The notes beneath the pieces are model-generated. The model was given only the letters and a program-made list of their open reading frames with translations. It did no database searches and was not told the origin of the DNA. Source: Chelativorans sp. (GTDB lineage: Bacteria > Pseudomonadota > Alphaproteobacteria > Rhizobiales > Rhizobiaceae). From it: a DNA stretch of 64,000 bases. A program made the translations under genes and the position numbers. Numbering within the stretch: position 1 is the first letter of the stretch; each line of letters opens with the position of its first letter. Positions 52,715 to 62,169 of the stretch are shown here, piece after piece. The DNA is taken from the NCBI RefSeq assembly GCF_031180965.1, contig NZ_JAPSLH010000014.1, positions 44,493 through 108,492 on the forward strand. Direction: 5' to 3'.

Positions 52715-53947
52715 CGCGGCTGCCGCTGCGCGCGCCGGGCGCATCAGGATGAGCAGCATCACCGCGATGTTGAGCAGGTTCCAGGCAATGCCGTTCAAGA
52801 ACGCGGCGCGGTAGGAACCGGTGAGATCGTAGAGCCAGCCCGACATCCATCCGCCAACGGCCATCCCGACGATCGTCGCCATGATGACGATCCCGACGCG
52901 CTGCCCGGCTTCCGCAGCCGGCAGATATTCGCGGACGATGATCGCATAGGACGGCACGATGCCGCCTTGCGACAGGCCGAAGATCAGCGAGACGATATAA
53001 AGCGAGGCGAGGCCGTCGAAGGGGATATAGAGCAGAAGCGACAGGCATTGCAGGACGGAGCCGATGAGCAGCGTCCGCACCCCGCCAATATAATCGGCGA
53101 TGAAGCCGGAGGCGAGCCGGCTGACAATGCCACCCGCCAGCATCAGGGACAACATCTCCGCGCCCCGAGCGACCCCATAGCCAAGATCGACGCAGTAGGC
53201 CACGATATGGACCTGCGGCATGGACATGGCGATGCAGCAGCCGAGCCCAGCGACAGCGAGAAGGGCCTGAAGGGCTGCGGGCGAGAAGGATGTGCGGGCA
53301 AAGCCGCGCGACCCGGCCTTGATCTGCGCGGCTCCAGTTCGTGAGCCGGTTGGGGCGCGGGCGCGTAGAAGCAGCGCGAGGGGCAGGATGGTGAGGATGC
53401 AGAAGATGCCGGCGCAGAGGAACGTCGCGCGCCAGCCGATATTCCGGATGAGGAGCTGGATGACGATCGGCCAGATCACGCCGGCTAGATAGTTCCCGCT
53501 CGCCACGGTCGACACGGCAATTCCGCGCCGGCGCTCGAACCAATGCGAAATATCGGCGATCAGCGGCCCGAAGGTGGCCGAGGCGCCAAAGCCCACGAGC
53601 CCCTGCAGAATTGCGAACTGCCAGATCGTGTCGGAAAAGGACGAGAGGGCGAATCCGGCTCCGAGTGCCGCCCCGGCGACCATCACGGGAATCGCGATGC
53701 CGAAACGGTCCACGTACCGGCCGATCAGCACATTGCCGAGCGCAAACCCGATCATGGCCGCCGTATAGGGTAGGGATGCCTCGGCACGCTCAACGCCGAA
53801 ATCCGCCTGAACCTGGGGGAGGGCCACAATGAAGGCCCACATTCCGATGCTGGCGACGGTGCCGAGCAGCAGGCAGGCCGCAAGGCGCATCCAGGAATGG
53901 ATGTCGTCCGGGCTGCGCTGTTCGGCGGCCGGCACGGCTCTAAGCAT
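52709..53947 (-). CDS. MFS transporter
   Basis: 412 residues with 12 predicted helices. MFS A-like motif after helix 2 (GNVLIGRYVDRFGIAIPVMV) and a second copy in the C-half (RLASGFIADYIGGVRTLLIG). It resembles OxlT/monocarboxylate-type members in the layout of helices; the substrate cannot be told. Ends inside the mgtE stop region (6-bp tail-to-tail overlap). Confidence 0.87.
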   Translation of the reverse strand: MLRAVPAAEQRSPDDIHSWMRLAACLLLGTVASIGMWAFIVALPQVQADFGVERAEASLPYTAAMIGFALGNVLIGRYVDRFGIAIPVMVAGAALGAGFALSSFSDTIWQFAILQGLVGFGASATFGPLIADISHWFERRRGIAVSTVASGNYLAGVIWPIVIQLLIRNIGWRATFLCAGIFCILTILPLALLLRARAPTGSRTGAAQIKAGSRGFARTSFSPAALQALLAVAGLGCCIAMSMPQVHIVAYCVDLGYGVARGAEMLSLMLAGGIVSRLASGFIADYIGGVRTLLIGSVLQCLSLLLYIPFDGLASLYIVSLIFGLSQGGIVPSYAIIVREYLPAAEAGQRVGIVIMATIVGMAVGGWMSGWLYDLTGSYRAAFLNGIAWNLLNIAVMLLILMRPARAAAAAS

Positions 53948-54045
53948 TCGTAGACCTCCGCGGGGAGTTTAGTGAGCCGGTAACGTGCCGCGGCCGGTCT
54001 CGATAGGGCCAAACAACGGCGATCGGCTGGCCGCCGCGCGGAACC

Positions 54046-54891
54046 TCAAGCCGCTGCCAGCCAGCGGCGGGCTATGTAAAGCGAGACTGCGGCTGCGTTT
54101 GAGACATTGAGGGAGCGGATCGCTCCCGGCATATCAAGCCTTGCAAGCACGCGCACCGTCTCGCGCGTCTTCTGCCGCAGGCCTTTGCCTTCGGACCCCA
54201 GCACGAGGGCAAGCTTTCCGCCCTGAAATGCCTCCTCGAGCGGTTGCGGACCGTCGGAATCAAGGCCGACCGTGTGAAAGCCGGCCGTGTGCAATTCCTC
54301 CAGCGCATTGGCAAGGTTGCGCACCTCGATATGGTCGATGTGCTCCAACGCCCCAGAAGCTGCCTTGGCAAGAACGCCGGATTCGGCCGGGCTGTGGCGC
54401 GCGGTGGTGATCAGTGCATCGGCGCCGAAAGCGACAGCCGAGCGCATGATGGCGCCCACATTATGCGGGTCCGTGACCTGGTCGAGCACCAGGACGAGCG
54501 AGGCATCGCCGAGCGCCGAGAACGGTTTCGGCGCGCGGGCTTCCGCCTCCACGAGCACGCCCTGATGCACGGCGTCGGACCCGACCAGCGCGTCGATCGC
54601 CCTCGGCTCGACCAGTTCGGCTGGGAAGGCCAGTGAGGAAAGATCGGCGATATCGAGACGCTGTGCGGCATTGCGCGTCACCAGCATGCGCCGGATGGAG
54701 CGGCTGGGATTGTCGAGGGCCGCGCGCACGGTGTGGAGCCCGTAGAGGCGAACGAGGCCTTCCGGCAGGGGAGGCGCCCCCGCCTGCACCCGCGCGTTCC
54801 TGGCGGGCGCGCCGCTCTGTTCGCGGTGGGCCCTGCGCAGCCGCGCATAGTGGCTATCCTTGGGGGTTCCGGTCTTTTTCTGGTCATTCAT
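54046..54891 (-). CDS. rlmB: 23S rRNA (guanosine-2'-O-)-methyltransferase RlmB
   Basis: 281 residues. N-terminal L30e-like RNA-binding domain (VRLYGLHTVRAALDNPSRSI) and a SpoU/TrmH knot with motif 1 VLDQVTDPHNVGAIMRSAVA, motif 2 LALVLGSEGKGLRQKTRETV and motif 3 RSLNVSNAAAVSLYIARRWL. Modifies G2251 of 23S rRNA. Placed next to the tRNA-Tyr/tRNA-Gly pair, as is common in Rhizobiales. The first 45 residues are basic and disordered. Confidence 0.92.
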   Translation of the reverse strand: MNDQKKTGTPKDSHYARLRRAHREQSGAPARNARVQAGAPPLPEGLVRLYGLHTVRAALDNPSRSIRRMLVTRNAAQRLDIADLSSLAFPAELVEPRAIDALVGSDAVHQGVLVEAEARAPKPFSALGDASLVLVLDQVTDPHNVGAIMRSAVAFGADALITTARHSPAESGVLAKAASGALEHIDHIEVRNLANALEELHTAGFHTVGLDSDGPQPLEEAFQGGKLALVLGSEGKGLRQKTRETVRVLARLDMPGAIRSLNVSNAAAVSLYIARRWLAAA

Positions 54892-54977
54892 GGCGCTCCT
54901 ATAGCGCGCCCGGGCGGCTGCGCCTATGGCCGGGAACGAGCTTCGCCGATTTTCGCCAATGCTGGCGCTTCATCCTG

Positions 54978-55006
54978 TTGACACTGCCAAACGAGGTGGC
55001 CATAAG
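54978..55006 (+). promoter_or_regulatory. Sigma-70-type promoter for the tRNA-Tyr/tRNA-Gly operon
   Basis: TTGACA (54978-54983), a 17-bp spacer and CATAAG (55001-55006) form a good housekeeping promoter, about 80 bp upstream of tRNA-Tyr, leaving room for a 5' leader. Confidence 0.6.
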
Positions 55007-55084
55007 GCCCCTCACGGAACGGCGGTGCGCCATTGACGGGCGCGGCCGCTTTTCCCACATAGCTCTCGTTGCTCGGCAGCGGCG

Positions 55085-55169
55085 CGGAGGGGTGTCCGAG
55101 TGGTTAAAGGAGACGGACTGTAAATCCGTTGGCTTCGCCTACGCTGGTTCGAATCCAGCCCCCTCCACC
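55085..55169 (+). tRNA. tRNA-Tyr (anticodon GTA), CCA encoded
   Basis: Full cloverleaf: acceptor GGAGGGG pairs with CCCCTCC, D-loop GAGTGGTTAAAGGAG, anticodon loop CTGTAAA with GTA, a long variable arm (class II, as for tRNA-Tyr), T-loop GGTTCGAATCC, and encoded CCA at 55167-55169. Confidence 0.97.
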
Positions 55170-55182
55170 ATCGCTCACCGGA

Positions 55183-55257
55183 TGCGGGTATAGCTCAATG
55201 GTAGAGCAGCAGCCTTCCAAGCTGAATATGCGGGTTCGATTCCCGCTACCCGCTCCA
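55183..55257 (+). tRNA. tRNA-Gly (anticodon TCC), CCA encoded
   Basis: Acceptor GCGGGTA pairs with TACCCGC, D-loop AGCTCAATGGTAGAGC, anticodon loop CTTCCAA with TCC, T-arm CGGGTTCGATTCCCG, CCA at 55255-55257. 13 bp after tRNA-Tyr, so likely one transcript. Confidence 0.97.
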
Positions 55258-55959
55258 AGCGGCCCATCGCCGGCGCCCCCTCTTACCACTCGCTGAGCGG
55301 AATCAACTTTGGATTGATTCCGGTTTCGGTCCGGGAAGAGCGAAGGCTTTCCTACGATGTCGTTCGATCCCGCCGATCCGTCCTCTGCCGAGATTTGCTG
55401 AAGCGACCGAGGCGCTTGCCGCCGCCATCGACGCCTTCTGCCTGCCTTGTTGTCATCCCACATGAAATCGTCGTCGCTTCTTGCTTCCGAAGACTTGGTT
55501 CATCGACAACGGCTTGTAGCGGAAGTAAACGGCGCGTCTGCGGGGCGCTTTGACCGAATGAGATGCGAATCACCTTCGACTAGACCGAATCAGCAGGTGG
55601 GCAGAGCCGCGAAATGCAACTTCTGAGAAAATATAAAGTTCTTGTTGCTCTCATAGCGCGCACTTGGCAGCGTGTTGGTGTGGTTTTCCTGACAAAGAAC
55701 GTCACAAAAAGCATACAACTCAGGCTTACTTTTCGAAATATCGTATTTTTTTGATAGGTGCTGATTTTTTTGAAATACACCGCTCCGTCTCTATGCCCAT
55801 CTCGCGGCGGAATTCTCACGCTTGGGGGCGGGGGGCTTTCGTCAGAATAGCGGTTGGATACGGCTGCTCCGAATCCAAGCGGTGACTGGCGTCCTAGTAC
55901 GGCCATGAGCAGGCCGTGGTGTCCCCATCGGGTGGTTTGACCTACGAGGGGGCTCGTCT
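55258..55959. other. Intergenic region between tRNA-Gly and the giant repeat gene, AT-richer part near 55600-55800
   Basis: No convincing gene in about 700 bp. Apart from the hairpin at 55298, the stretch 55600-55800 is clearly richer in A/T than the surroundings, with several T- and A-runs (for instance near 55745-55780), and probably holds the promoter of the 55960 gene. In many Rhizobiales tuf and the secE/nusG cluster follow these tRNAs (from memory); nothing of them is seen here. Confidence 0.5.
55298..55322. terminator. Hairpin 40 bp after tRNA-Gly
   Basis: CGGAATCAA and TTGATTCCG form a perfect 9-bp stem with a seven-base loop. A weak T-run follows. It may end the tRNA transcript; the GANTC sequences in the arms are also CcrM methylation targets. 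Confidence 0.45.
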
Positions 55960-58900
55960 ATGCGCATTCCAGTCCTGCTGCTTAAGGCGGCACGGCTCGC
56001 CACGTCGCCGAAACCGCGGGCAGCAGGCTTTGGCCGAAGAGCAGCAGAGCCGAACAGGGCGACCGGCAGCTTCGGCCCAGGGGGGCTGGTGGCGCTTGCG
56101 CTGGCTTCGGTTGCGTTCTTCGCAGCGCCCGCCCCGGCGGCCGAGTACGCGACGGGAGGCAGTAGTCCGAACCGTGACGATGTTCTGTGGCTGACATGGG
56201 GTGCCCACGGCAACGTTCTTACCAATGGCTCGGAAAGCTCTGCCACCATTCCCGTTGCCGGCGGAATTACTCTGAACGTCGGCTGCAGTCTGGCAAACAT
56301 CAATCACGTGACCAACGGAGGCACGGGCACGCCCGTGCTTACCGCCTATCGCCCTGGCAACTTCAGCGGCGACAGCCTTGACGATCTTTACAACAGAGGC
56401 GGCACAGGCACGAGCAATCAGCTGATCAACGGCATTATGCGAGGGAATGGCCAGACCACTTTCACCATCAACTGTAGCGCTACCCTCGGCGGGCAACCCT
56501 ACGCCTTGAAGGGGCTCGTGATGGCCGATGCTGAATCGATCGACGCCAGCGGCAACGAGCACGTTCAGGCAACCGCAAGTGGCCAGTGGTTCGCGGTGGA
56601 AATGGTCAAGAACTCAGCCGCCGGCCCTTACACCGCGTTGAAGAGCAATGGTGGCCAGACAATTCGCTTCGGCCCTGGCAACAATCAGCGAACTGCAGCT
56701 GTCACTTTCCTTTCTTTCAATACGCCATCTCCGACCGTTAGCATGGACTTCGATATTGCCGGAACCGGCAATACCGCCATCGCAATCGGTTTGCTCGCGC
56801 CCTATGCGGATTTCAGCGACGCCCCGGGGGGTTATGGCGACGTCATGCATCTCGTAAACGACCTGCAATTCCAGCCCGACAACATTCCAGTTGGGACGCA
56901 GGTCAATCTAAACTCAGCCGGATATCAGCCGGGTGGGCTGCTCCCGCCGCGCAACGACTATCTCGGCACGGCCGGTCCCGATACCGAGGCGGAGCCGCCG
57001 CGCAATGGCGATGCGACGGGCGATGGTCCGGAAGAAGACGCCTGGCCTGCGAACTACACGATTTCCGTACTGCAGGCGGGCGAAACCCTGACTCAAGCCA
57101 TCCCTTGCAGCGGCACCGGGTTTGTGGCGGGCTGGATCGATTTCGACCGCAGCGGAGTTTTCGATTTGGACGAGCGAGCGGAGGGCCGGTGCTCCGGCCC
57201 CAACGGGTCGGCGACGCTTACCTGGACGATCTCGCAGGACCTCACGCCCGGCGACAGTTTCGTGCGCCTGCGCTACTCGAACACTCAGGCCAGCATTGGC
57301 TCACCGACCGGCACCGCGCTCGACGGCGAGGTCGAGGATCACCTCGTGAGAGTCCTTGCCGTGCCCTACCAGTTCTGCGGCCCGGCAGCAGGTGCGGTGT
57401 TCAACATCGTCAACGGCGTCAACATCTGGCGCCTGAACCCGCCCGGCGGGCCAGACGTTCTTGTGTCCGAACTGAGCAAGCCTGTATCCGGCGAACTCAA
57501 CGGGTTGATGGTCGATCCGGTACGCGACCGGCTGCTGTTTGTCTCTCCCAGCAGCGGTGGCGGTTCGACCCTGTGGGCCTATGACGCCGACAATGGTGGC
57601 TGGTATGAAGCAGCTTCGTTCGCCTCGACCGACATTCCTCGCGCGGGAATGACCCAAGCGGGTATCGGCTATTTCATCGAGAGCGCCGGTTCACCGCGCG
57701 TCTGGCGAGTCACGCCATCCGGCGAGTTCAACTACAGCGTCCAACACGTTGGCAACCTCACCTACGACTTTATCCCGACAAATCTTGGCTCGGGGGATAT
57801 CGCCTTCGATCAAAACGGGGTGGCGTGGCTTGCCGCGGGCCAGGATCTTTATACCTGGAATCCCTCGTCGGGTTTCAATGCCGTTCGGCAGACCCGCCCG
57901 CTTCTTGGTGGCGAGCCGAGCAGCATCCAATGGGCCGGCATCGCATTCGGTGGTGACGGCCGGCTCTATGTCGCCAATAATGCGGGCGGCGGTGGCAGCG
58001 CATACTACGCGTATGATCCGGCCACTGGCACACTGTCCCGGATAGCTGCCACGGGTGCCGGCGCCGCGCGCGACCTTGCCTCTTGCGCCTTCCCGGCTAT
58101 CGCGGAGCCCGAGCTTTCGGTCACCAAGGCGTTGGTCCAGGTAGACGGTCAGCCCTACACTACCGGCTCTGCAGTCGGTCCGGGCGATGTGCTCACCTAC
58201 AGGATAACCGTCTCGAACTCAGGCGGCGCGGTCGGAACCCTGTTTCCGGGCGATGTCGACGAGACGGTACCCGCGAACACGAGTTTTGTCGCGGCGGGAA
58301 GCGACCTCACCTGCGCCAACACGGCCAGCGGCAGCGCTTGCTCGAACGAGGACGCCATAAACGTCCCGGCAAATGGTGCCGCTACGCTCGATTTCGTCGT
58401 GCAGATTGCAGATTCGATTCCAACCGGGACATCGAGCATCGACAATGCGGTGAGGGTGGCGGGCGTCGACTGCGCCGCGGCTGGCAACGATTGCGGCGAG
58501 ACGACCCCGATCGCTGCCTCTGTAAGCGTTGCCAAGACGGCCAGCCCTGCACCCGGTTCCATCGTGCGCCCGGGCGACACGATCACCTATACGTTGACTG
58601 CCACGGTGGCAAACCGAGCGACGGCCGAGCCATTGACGCTGACGGACGTGCTCAGTTCGGGCCTCACCTTCGGGGCAGTCACCGCTCCCGGTCCCTTCGT
58701 CTGCACAGGCAGCCTGAGCTGCGTTCTTCCCGCTGGGACGGTCCCCGGCGACTATGCGGTGAGCTACACCGCGACCGTCGATGCCGCAGCCTCCGGCACG
58801 ATAAGCAACACAGTAACACCAACGAATCCGCCGGGTGGCGACCCCGATCCTGTCTGTACGACCTGTTCGACATCCCATCCGGTGGCACCGCCGGTGATCA

Positions 58901-61900
58901 GCACGGTCAAGACCGCCGATCCGACGAGCGGTACGACGGTCACTCCGGGCCAGACAATCAACTTTACGGTGACAACCACGGTGTCGACCGCCGTAACCAC
59001 GGCGCCGTTCCAGCTGACCGACACCGTCGGCGCCGGGCTGACGCTGGGCACGACAGTGACAAGCGATCCTGCCTTCGGCACCTCCTGCGCGCCTTCGGGC
59101 CAGATCCTTACCTGCTCATTGCCGGCAGGCACAGCGCCGGGCGAGTACACGGTGAGATATTCCGCGACGGTGAACCCGAACGCGACCGGTCCGCTGCGCA
59201 ACCAGGTGACGACTTCGGGCGGCGGCGACCCCGATCCGGAGTGCACGGCTTGCGTAACCGAGCATCCCGTAGCGCCGCCCGCGATCAGCACGATCAAGAC
59301 GTCCGTGCCAACGAACGGCACGACAGTGCTGCCGGGGCAGACGATCACCTATACAGTCACAACGACCGTGGCGACGTCTGCGACCGCGGAGGTGTTCCAA
59401 CTGGCCGACACGATCGGCGCCGGCCTCACCCTGGGTACGGCGGTGACGAGCGATCCTGCCTTCGGCGGCTCCTGCGCAGTCTCGGGCCAGACGCTCACAT
59501 GCTCGCTGCCGGCGGGAACCATGCCCGGCAGCTATGCCGTGACCTATACGGCGACGGTAAATCCGAATGCGACGGGATTGCTGCAGAACCAGGTGACCAC
59601 CACAGGCGGCGGCGATCCGGATCCCGACTGCGCGCCCTGCAGGACGGAACATCCTGTCACACCGCCCGCCATCGAGGTCCGCAAGACCGCCAACCCGACC
59701 GCTGGGACGGCGGTGGAGCGGGGCGCGACCGTCGCTTATGCATTGACGGTAACGGTGGGGAGTTCGGCCACCACAGAGCCTGTGACGCTGGAGGACACCT
59801 TGTCTTCCGGGCTGACTTTCGCCGGCGTGACCAATGCCGGTCCATTCACCTGCACGGGGTCTCTCATCTGCGAGCTTCCTGCAGGCACGCTGCCGGGCAG
59901 CTACACAGTGGAATACACGGCAACCGTCAATGCCGACGCGACCGGCACTGTCGGTAACAGAGTGACGTCGCGCAATGAACCGGGAGGCGATCCCGACCCC
60001 GTCTGCTCGGCCTGCTCGATCGAGCATCCGGTGGCGCTGCCGGTCATCAGCACGATCAAGACCTCCGATCCGGACAGCGGAACCGAGGTTCCGCCGGGCC
60101 AGACGATCAACTACACGCTGACAACAACCGTGGCCGCCGCCTCGACCACGGCCGTGTTCCAGCTTACCGATACGATCGGGACGGGGCTGACGCTCGGGGC
60201 GGTAACGGCCGACCCGCAGTTCGGCGGCTCCTGCGCGGTTTCGGCGCAGGGCTTCACTTGTACCCTGCCGGCAGGCACGCCCCCCGGTACCTACTTGGTC
60301 TCCTATGCAGCGACCGTCGACCCGGACGCCGCCGGCACCCTGCGCAACCAGGTGACAATGTCAGGCGGCGGCGATCCCGATCCCGAATGCACTACCTGTT
60401 CGACCGAGCATCCGGTTGCGCCGCCGGCGATCAGTACGGAGAAGACCGCTGATCCGGCGAGCGGCGAGGATGTTCAGCGGGGCCAGTCGATCACCTTCAC
60501 CGTGACGACTACGGTGGCGACGTCGGCGACCACGGCGGTTTTCCAGCTGACCGATACGGTTGGCGACGGGCTGACCCTCGGCACCCTGACGAGCACCGAC
60601 CCGCAGTTCGGCGGCTCCTGTACGGTATTGGCTCAGACCCTGACTTGCGAGCTCCCCTCCGGCACAATGCCGGGCACCTATGCGGTCTCCTACACGGCGA
60701 CGGTGGACGCGGATGCTTCGGGCTCCGTGGGAAACCAGGTGACGACGACAGGCGGCGGCGACCCCGATCCCGAGTGCACGACCTGCGCCACCGAGCATCC
60801 TGTGCTGCTGCCGGAAATCAGCACGGTCAAAAGCTCCGACCCGGCTACGGGCAGCGAGGTCCAGCCTGGGCAGACGATCACCTACACGGTGGCGACGACG
60901 GTGACAGTGGCCGATACCAGTGAGGTCACGACGCTGACCGACACGGCGGGTGCGGGACTGAGGCTCCAGGAGATATCCGAGCAGAACCCCCAATTCGGCG
61001 GCTCCTGCGCGATCTCAGGCCAAAACATCGAATGTGAGTTGCCCGCCGGCACGCCTCCCGGGAGCTATTCGGTGTCCTACACCGCAACGGTCAACCCGGA
61101 CGCGCAGGGCACGCTCGACAACCGGGTCCAAGCGTCGGGCGGCGGCGATCCGGATCCGGAATGCGCTGCCTGCACCACCGGGCATCCGGTTGTTGCGCCG
61201 CGCCACATTTCAGTAACGAAGGTCGCCAATTTGCGCTTCATCCGTCGTGGTGAGGAGGCTCCGTTCACGATCCGTGTGAGGAACAATGCGGGGTCTGCTG
61301 CGAGCGGTTTGACGGTTGTGGACACGATCCCGTCGGGCTTTCGCTTCGTCGAGGGCTCGGCGCGGATCGGCGATACCGAAGTGGCCCCGGTGATCGCCGG
61401 GCGGCAGATCCGGTTCGAGAACGTGTCTGTGGCAGGCAATGCCGAGATCGAGATCCGGCTGCGGCTGACGGCGCTTTCCTCGGCTGGTCCGGGCGAGCAT
61501 GTCAATCTGGCGCATGTCGAGGATGCCTCTGGCAGCCGCGTCTCGGCGGAGGCGCGGGCGGTGGTGGAGATCATCGTGGAGCCGGTCTTCGACTGCGGCG
61601 ACATTGTCGGCAAGGTCTTTGATGACGTGAACCGCAACGGCTACCAGGACGATGGCGAGCCGGGCCTTGCGGGCGTGCGGCTTGCGACGGTCAAGGGCTG
61701 GCTGATCACCACCGACGAACATGGCCGCTTCCATGTTGCCTGCGCGGACCTTCCGGAGGCGCGCATCGGCTCGAACTTCATCATGAAGCTCGACACGCGC
61801 ACCCTGCCGACGGGCTATCGCCTGACGACGGAGAACCCGCGCGTGGTGCGGCTGACGGCGGGCAAGCTGACCAAGCTGAACTTCGGCGCCTCGGTTGGCC

Positions 61901-62169
61901 GGGTGGTGCGGCTGGATCTCACCTCGGAAGCCTTCGTGCCGGGGCGGGTGGAACTCCTGCCGCAATGGGCCGAGGGCGTCGACCAGCTGATCACCGTGCT
62001 CGGCCAGGAGCAGTCGGTGCTGCGGCTCACCTATCTGGGTGCCGGCCTCGAGCTGGAACTCGCCGAAGAGCGTGTGAAGCGCATGAAGGAGCTGATCGCC
62101 GAGCGGTGGCGAGGGCGGCAGCGGTCCTATCCGCTCAACATCGAGACGCGTGTGGAGGCGGGGCAATGA
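55960..62169 (+). CDS. Giant secreted DUF11-repeat surface protein with Cys-rich repeats
   Basis: 2069 residues. Long basic leader and signal-like helix near 45-60 (LVALALASVAFFAAPAPAAE). Residues about 60-460: a CshA-like adhesin module ending with the GEVEDH motif. About 470-715: a beta-propeller-like region (VFNIVNGVNIWRLNPPGG; GELNGLMVDPVRDRLLFVSP; AFDQNGVAWLAAGQDLYTWN). About 715-850: one long DUF11 unit. About 854-1748: seven tandem DUF11 units of about 128 residues, each closing with a GDPDPxCxxCxxxHPV signature. About 1748-1870: a final, Cys-free DUF11 unit. About 1875-1975: an SdrD B-like prealbumin domain (GKVFDDVNRNGYQDDGEPGL). No LPxTG anchor, so release or outer-membrane docking is needed; the coupled next gene may supply that. 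Starts with a GAGGGGG RBS. Confidence 0.9.
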   Translation: MRIPVLLLKAARLATSPKPRAAGFGRRAAEPNRATGSFGPGGLVALALASVAFFAAPAPAAEYATGGSSPNRDDVLWLTWGAHGNVLTNGSESSATIPVAGGITLNVGCSLANINHVTNGGTGTPVLTAYRPGNFSGDSLDDLYNRGGTGTSNQLINGIMRGNGQTTFTINCSATLGGQPYALKGLVMADAESIDASGNEHVQATASGQWFAVEMVKNSAAGPYTALKSNGGQTIRFGPGNNQRTAAVTFLSFNTPSPTVSMDFDIAGTGNTAIAIGLLAPYADFSDAPGGYGDVMHLVNDLQFQPDNIPVGTQVNLNSAGYQPGGLLPPRNDYLGTAGPDTEAEPPRNGDATGDGPEEDAWPANYTISVLQAGETLTQAIPCSGTGFVAGWIDFDRSGVFDLDERAEGRCSGPNGSATLTWTISQDLTPGDSFVRLRYSNTQASIGSPTGTALDGEVEDHLVRVLAVPYQFCGPAAGAVFNIVNGVNIWRLNPPGGPDVLVSELSKPVSGELNGLMVDPVRDRLLFVSPSSGGGSTLWAYDADNGGWYEAASFASTDIPRAGMTQAGIGYFIESAGSPRVWRVTPSGEFNYSVQHVGNLTYDFIPTNLGSGDIAFDQNGVAWLAAGQDLYTWNPSSGFNAVRQTRPLLGGEPSSIQWAGIAFGGDGRLYVANNAGGGGSAYYAYDPATGTLSRIAATGAGAARDLASCAFPAIAEPELSVTKALVQVDGQPYTTGSAVGPGDVLTYRITVSNSGGAVGTLFPGDVDETVPANTSFVAAGSDLTCANTASGSACSNEDAINVPANGAATLDFVVQIADSIPTGTSSIDNAVRVAGVDCAAAGNDCGETTPIAASVSVAKTASPAPGSIVRPGDTITYTLTATVANRATAEPLTLTDVLSSGLTFGAVTAPGPFVCTGSLSCVLPAGTVPGDYAVSYTATVDAAASGTISNTVTPTNPPGGDPDPVCTTCSTSHPVAPPVISTVKTADPTSGTTVTPGQTINFTVTTTVSTAVTTAPFQLTDTVGAGLTLGTTVTSDPAFGTSCAPSGQILTCSLPAGTAPGEYTVRYSATVNPNATGPLRNQVTTSGGGDPDPECTACVTEHPVAPPAISTIKTSVPTNGTTVLPGQTITYTVTTTVATSATAEVFQLADTIGAGLTLGTAVTSDPAFGGSCAVSGQTLTCSLPAGTMPGSYAVTYTATVNPNATGLLQNQVTTTGGGDPDPDCAPCRTEHPVTPPAIEVRKTANPTAGTAVERGATVAYALTVTVGSSATTEPVTLEDTLSSGLTFAGVTNAGPFTCTGSLICELPAGTLPGSYTVEYTATVNADATGTVGNRVTSRNEPGGDPDPVCSACSIEHPVALPVISTIKTSDPDSGTEVPPGQTINYTLTTTVAAASTTAVFQLTDTIGTGLTLGAVTADPQFGGSCAVSAQGFTCTLPAGTPPGTYLVSYAATVDPDAAGTLRNQVTMSGGGDPDPECTTCSTEHPVAPPAISTEKTADPASGEDVQRGQSITFTVTTTVATSATTAVFQLTDTVGDGLTLGTLTSTDPQFGGSCTVLAQTLTCELPSGTMPGTYAVSYTATVDADASGSVGNQVTTTGGGDPDPECTTCATEHPVLLPEISTVKSSDPATGSEVQPGQTITYTVATTVTVADTSEVTTLTDTAGAGLRLQEISEQNPQFGGSCAISGQNIECELPAGTPPGSYSVSYTATVNPDAQGTLDNRVQASGGGDPDPECAACTTGHPVVAPRHISVTKVANLRFIRRGEEAPFTIRVRNNAGSAASGLTVVDTIPSGFRFVEGSARIGDTEVAPVIAGRQIRFENVSVAGNAEIEIRLRLTALSSAGPGEHVNLAHVEDASGSRVSAEARAVVEIIVEPVFDCGDIVGKVFDDVNRNGYQDDGEPGLAGVRLATVKGWLITTDEHGRFHVACADLPEARIGSNFIMKLDTRTLPTGYRLTTENPRVVRLTAGKLTKLNFGASVGRVVRLDLTSEAFVPGRVELLPQWAEGVDQLITVLGQEQSVLRLTYLGAGLELELAEERVKRMKELIAERWRGRQRSYPLNIETRVEAGQ
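58521..61203 (+). repeat. Seven tandem DUF11 units, about 373-388 bp each, with a C-x2-C-x3-HPV cap
   Basis: Units begin near 58521, 58893, 59281, 59671, 60044, 60428 and 60815. Each starts with an IST(V/I)KT.DP..G strand and ends GDPDP.C..C...HPV; an internal pair of Cys (GGSC then LTCSLPAGT) is also kept in most units. Divergence between units is moderate, so this is an old array, though unit length is tightly kept. Confidence 0.85.

Noticed and set aside
55741..55785. T-runs near 55745-55780 as an intrinsic terminator
   Set aside because: No stable GC-rich stem directly precedes them; they are better explained as part of an AT-rich promoter region.
58521..61203. C-x2-C-x3-H repeats as heme c attachment sites
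   Set aside because: Heme c needs CxxCH with His directly after the second Cys; here three residues intervene, so multiheme cytochrome is not supported.
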